64,000 bases of DNA, from assembly GCF_007830635.1 (NCBI RefSeq), contig NZ_VLLA01000008.1:1-64000 (forward strand), read 5' to 3'. Both the position numbers and the translations under genes were made by a program. The notes under the pieces were generated by a model that was not told where the DNA came from, did not search any database, and saw nothing but the letters and a program-made list of their open reading frames with translations. Within the stretch, counting starts at the first letter, position 1. The number at the start of each line of letters is the position of its first letter. Positions 61,866 through 64,000 of the stretch are shown here, one piece after another. The DNA is from Bradyrhizobium huanghuaihaiense (GTDB taxonomy: Bacteria > Pseudomonadota > Alphaproteobacteria > Rhizobiales > Xanthobacteraceae).

Positions 61866-62831
61866 TCACCGCTCGAGCGTGGCGAGATAGGCGGCAAGTG
61901 GCAAAAAGTCCGCCTCGTTGAGCGTTTTGACCACATCGATCATCGGCTTGCTCTCCGGCCCAGCGCGGAAGCCGTGCTGGTATTCGTAGAGCTGGCGGAA
62001 GATGTAGGTCGGCGAGCGCCCGGCGATGCCCGGCACGACGTCGGTGCCGGTCAGCTTCTCGCCATGGCAGCCGGCGCAGGCGATCTCCGGCTTCGCGGCC
62101 AGCCCACGACCGGCAGCGACGCTACCGGGCGGCACGTAGGCGGTAAAGCGGACGCGCGCGTCGCGGTTGACGAAGCGGCCAACGTCCGCCGGTGTCTCGA
62201 TGATGCGCATGCCGATCAGCTCGCGTTCATCGCCTTTGGTGACGAAGAACCAGCCGGCGACCGTCGGTTTCGGCACGGTCTCGGTCTCCACCACATCAAC
62301 CAACTTCTTTGGCTTGATGGCGGCAAAATATTCAGCCGCCGCCTTGATCTCATCGTCGTTCGCTGCCTTCGCGAGCGAGATCATCCATGCTTGCGGAATG
62401 CGGTCGGGTCGTGCTGTCGCGCGTTTGCCGCTCCTGTAGTCTTGCATCTGTCGAATGAAATAGGCCACCGGCAGGCCGGCGATGTCGGCGTTCTCCGGAC
62501 CACCCGTGCCAGAGGCGCGATGGCAGAAGCCGCAGGCGTAGACGTCAGGCGCGCGGCCGCTCGCCACCACCGTCGGCATCGCCGGATGGTCACCCGGGTG
62601 CCAATCCGGTGCGAGGAAGCGATCGCGCGTTTGTGGAACCGTATAGCTCACCGTGCTGTCGGGAACGTGGCGAGGTTGGCCGTCATCGGACGGCGGCTTG
62701 AAGTCAGGCGGATTGTAAGTGTAGGCCCAGAACGGCGGCTTGTCGGTGGTCTGCGCTTGCGCGCCCGCCGCAGATACGAAAATCATGGGCAGTGCAACTA
62801 ACGCCTGAAAAGTCGCTCCCAACCGTGCCAT
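61866..62831 (-). CDS. Diheme cytochrome c, periplasmic
   Basis: 321 residues from ATG 62831 (MARLGATFQALVALPMIFVS), seven bases after GGAGG, with a signal peptide ending near AQA-QTT. Two c-type heme sites are visible: YACGFCHRASGTGG near residue 100 and IACAGCHGEKLTG near residue 252. The intermediate region AGWFFVTKGDERELIGMRI and the two helices with Met candidates fit a class I diheme protein such as those serving dehydrogenases. No partner dehydrogenase is adjacent. It is divergent from the RidA gene. Confidence 0.92.
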   Translation of the reverse strand: MARLGATFQALVALPMIFVSAAGAQAQTTDKPPFWAYTYNPPDFKPPSDDGQPRHVPDSTVSYTVPQTRDRFLAPDWHPGDHPAMPTVVASGRAPDVYACGFCHRASGTGGPENADIAGLPVAYFIRQMQDYRSGKRATARPDRIPQAWMISLAKAANDDEIKAAAEYFAAIKPKKLVDVVETETVPKPTVAGWFFVTKGDERELIGMRIIETPADVGRFVNRDARVRFTAYVPPGSVAAGRGLAAKPEIACAGCHGEKLTGTDVVPGIAGRSPTYIFRQLYEYQHGFRAGPESKPMIDVVKTLNEADFLPLAAYLATLER

Positions 62832-63080
62832 GTTCGCCTCCGGCTTTCGGGCAGCGAAGAGAAATAAACTAGCCCTGAGTCCGCGTGGGAACAATTGGCT
62901 TGCTTGCTATTGAGGCCGGTCGTCCTGAGGCCCGCTTTTGGGTCAAAACCGCAATGCAAAGGATCTCGCGGCGCTGAATCATTTTGCAACGCAGACATCG
63001 ACTGCTGACCAGCAGGCACGATTTGCGCTGGGGTATGAGCTAAACTTGGCCGTCTATCAGTCAACACCGCAGGACATGCA

Positions 63081-63497
63081 ATGGGACGTTCCGTCCAGTC
63101 TCCACTAACACTCTTCGATAGCCTGCCATTCGGGTTCGCCCAGGTCTCCACCGTGCCCACGCCCTTCGGCGATGCAGTTCATGTTTCGGGACAGGTAGCC
63201 TGGGACGCGGACCGCAACATAGTGGGTGCGAATGACATCGGGATTCAACTGAAGAAAAGTCTGGAGAATCTAGCCACAGCGTTGGCGTCGGTCGGCGCGA
63301 CACTCGATCAAGTCGGGGCAATAAGACTTTACATCCGGCAAAGCCATATCGACCAAGGCAAGGCGATCAGCGACGCACTGATGGAAACCTTTGGTGACCG
63401 GCCGCCGTGTGCTACTTGGATAGGTGTGCCGAGCCTGGCGCGAGAGGAATTCTTAATCGAGGTTGAGCCGTCAATTATCTTCGTTGCCCGAAGCTGA
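63081..63497 (+). CDS. RidA-family (YjgF/YER057c/UK114) protein
   Basis: 138 residues starting MGRSVQSPLTLFDSLPFGFA. The RidA fold is recognised from TPFGDAVHVSGQVAWDADRNIVG, LENLATALASVGATLDQVGAIRLYI and PPCATWIGVPSLAREEFLIEVEP. The deaminase Arg (in E. coli RidA it is in the CAR-like motif near R105) is not in its usual context, since CATW stands where CARxxV occurs. It may therefore belong to a non-deaminase subfamily. It stands alone, divergent from the cytochrome gene. Confidence 0.9.
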   Translation: MGRSVQSPLTLFDSLPFGFAQVSTVPTPFGDAVHVSGQVAWDADRNIVGANDIGIQLKKSLENLATALASVGATLDQVGAIRLYIRQSHIDQGKAISDALMETFGDRPPCATWIGVPSLAREEFLIEVEPSIIFVARS

Positions 63498-63797
63498 GTG
63501 ATGTCTCTTGCGGGTCAAAAGCGCCGGGTTTGAGTCTCAGCCAAGCGACTTTCGGTCTGCCCCCTTTCTTCGGACACGTTCAGCTCTGAGACGGGCGGCT
63601 GGCGCGGTGCCGGAGCGTAACCCGGTACGCGCACGGATGGGCTGGGAAATCGTGGATATCGAGGCAACGGTGTGGCGGAAATTAACTCCTGCCCATAGCT
63701 CGCGCTATCGTCTGATACGTATTCTTGCGCGAGGTTGATTGGGGAGGGCAGTCTTCGCAAAGGCCGGTGTGCCGGCAACTGATCGAAATCTGTCCGT
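63498..63797. other. 300-bp stretch without a recognisable gene
   Basis: Short overlapping frames only, no ribosome site with a plausible start. The segment GGGTCAAAAGCG at 63511-63522 resembles GGGTCAAAACCG near 62939-62950, perhaps remains of a dispersed sequence. Nothing further can be named. Confidence 0.5.
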
Positions 63798-64000
63798 CTA
63801 CGTCTTTCGATGCGAGAGCTGGTACTCGCTGGGCGAAATTCCATATGCTTTCTTGAAGCACCGGCCGAAGTGCGTCAGGTCGGAGAATCCCCACCCGAAC
63901 GCAACCTCGCTCAAGGAGCGATACGGTTGCACAGGGTCTTCGAGTGCCTGCCGGCACCTCTCAAGCCTCTCTCTCAAAATCAGGCGCGCTATCGAAGTAT
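63798..64000 (-). CDS. AraC-family transcriptional regulator, C-terminal fragment (5' end outside window)
   Basis: The last 66 codons and the stop are visible; the gene begins beyond the window, so no start is available. The translation contains the second AraC helix-turn-helix: ARLILRERLERCRQALEDP, RSLSEVAFGWGFSDLTHFGR and CFKKAYGISPSEYQL, ending SHRKT. FGWGFSDLTHFGRCFKKAYGxSPSEY is the classic C-terminal signature of the family. The effector domain cannot be seen. It converges on the RidA gene with a 300-bp gap. Confidence 0.93.
   Translation of the reverse strand, partial: TSIARLILRERLERCRQALEDPVQPYRSLSEVAFGWGFSDLTHFGRCFKKAYGISPSEYQLSHRKT

Overview
The window is chromosomal DNA of a high-GC alphaproteobacterium, most likely Bradyrhizobium or a close relative. 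The evidence is the gene content (a hybrid cheA locus, many Cache/PAS/GGDEF signalling proteins, MCPs), FixK2-type boxes, and numerous intergenic palindromes of the kind common in that genus. This assignment is inference from style; no rRNA marker is present. I see no tRNA, rRNA, insertion sequence, phage or CRISPR.

Layout. 1-8.9 kb: the end of a chemotaxis operon (hybrid cheA 3' end, cheW, cheY, cheR, a degenerate PilZ-like protein), further response regulators and a large hybrid histidine kinase. 9.3-11.4 kb: an MCP behind a leader with three consecutive hairpins. 11.4-18.7 kb: a sugar-acid catabolic island. A GntR/FCD repressor diverges from SBP-ATPase-permease-pentonate dehydratase-RraA-like aldolase-SMP30 lactonase, with a perfect 26-bp palindrome between them. 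18.9-36.9 kb: mixed metabolism and envelope genes (oligopeptidase B, MBOAT plus SGNH-like partner, serine-glyoxylate-type aminotransferase, nuclease, a large unknown protein, a pseudocaspase, an orphan efflux adaptor, a beta-propeller lactonase, a second MCP, a GMC oxidoreductase). 37-40.6 kb: small exported proteins. Three of them carry FixK2-like boxes at nearly constant distance from the start codon, which suggests a low-oxygen mini-regulon. 40.8-53.9 kb: a GGDEF/EAL protein, a LysM protein, an LTXXQ-like protein, an adenylate/guanylate cyclase, an AsmA protein and a CRP-type regulator. 53.9-60.5 kb: an RND pump with its adaptor, an OmpA protein and a second pseudocaspase with TPRs. 60.9-64 kb: an MBL-fold hydrolase behind a near-ideal CRP site, a diheme cytochrome c, a RidA protein and the C-terminal end of an AraC regulator.

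Themes. (i) Second-messenger signalling: a class III cyclase lies about 2.5 kb from a CRP-like regulator that keeps the cAMP-pocket and TGTGA-reading residues, and three CRP-like palindromes occur in the window. (ii) Two caspase-fold proteins have lost both catalytic residues by the same substitutions (His to Phe, Cys to Ser). (iii) Eleven long palindromic intergenic repeats, in several sequence families, each sit at the 3' end of at least one gene; six of the eight convergent junctions longer than 100 bp carry one. (iv) Three probable small genes of 40-59 codons (30.5, 32.4 and 32.6 kb), a 45-codon candidate and the truncated AraC gene were found by reading the sequence directly.
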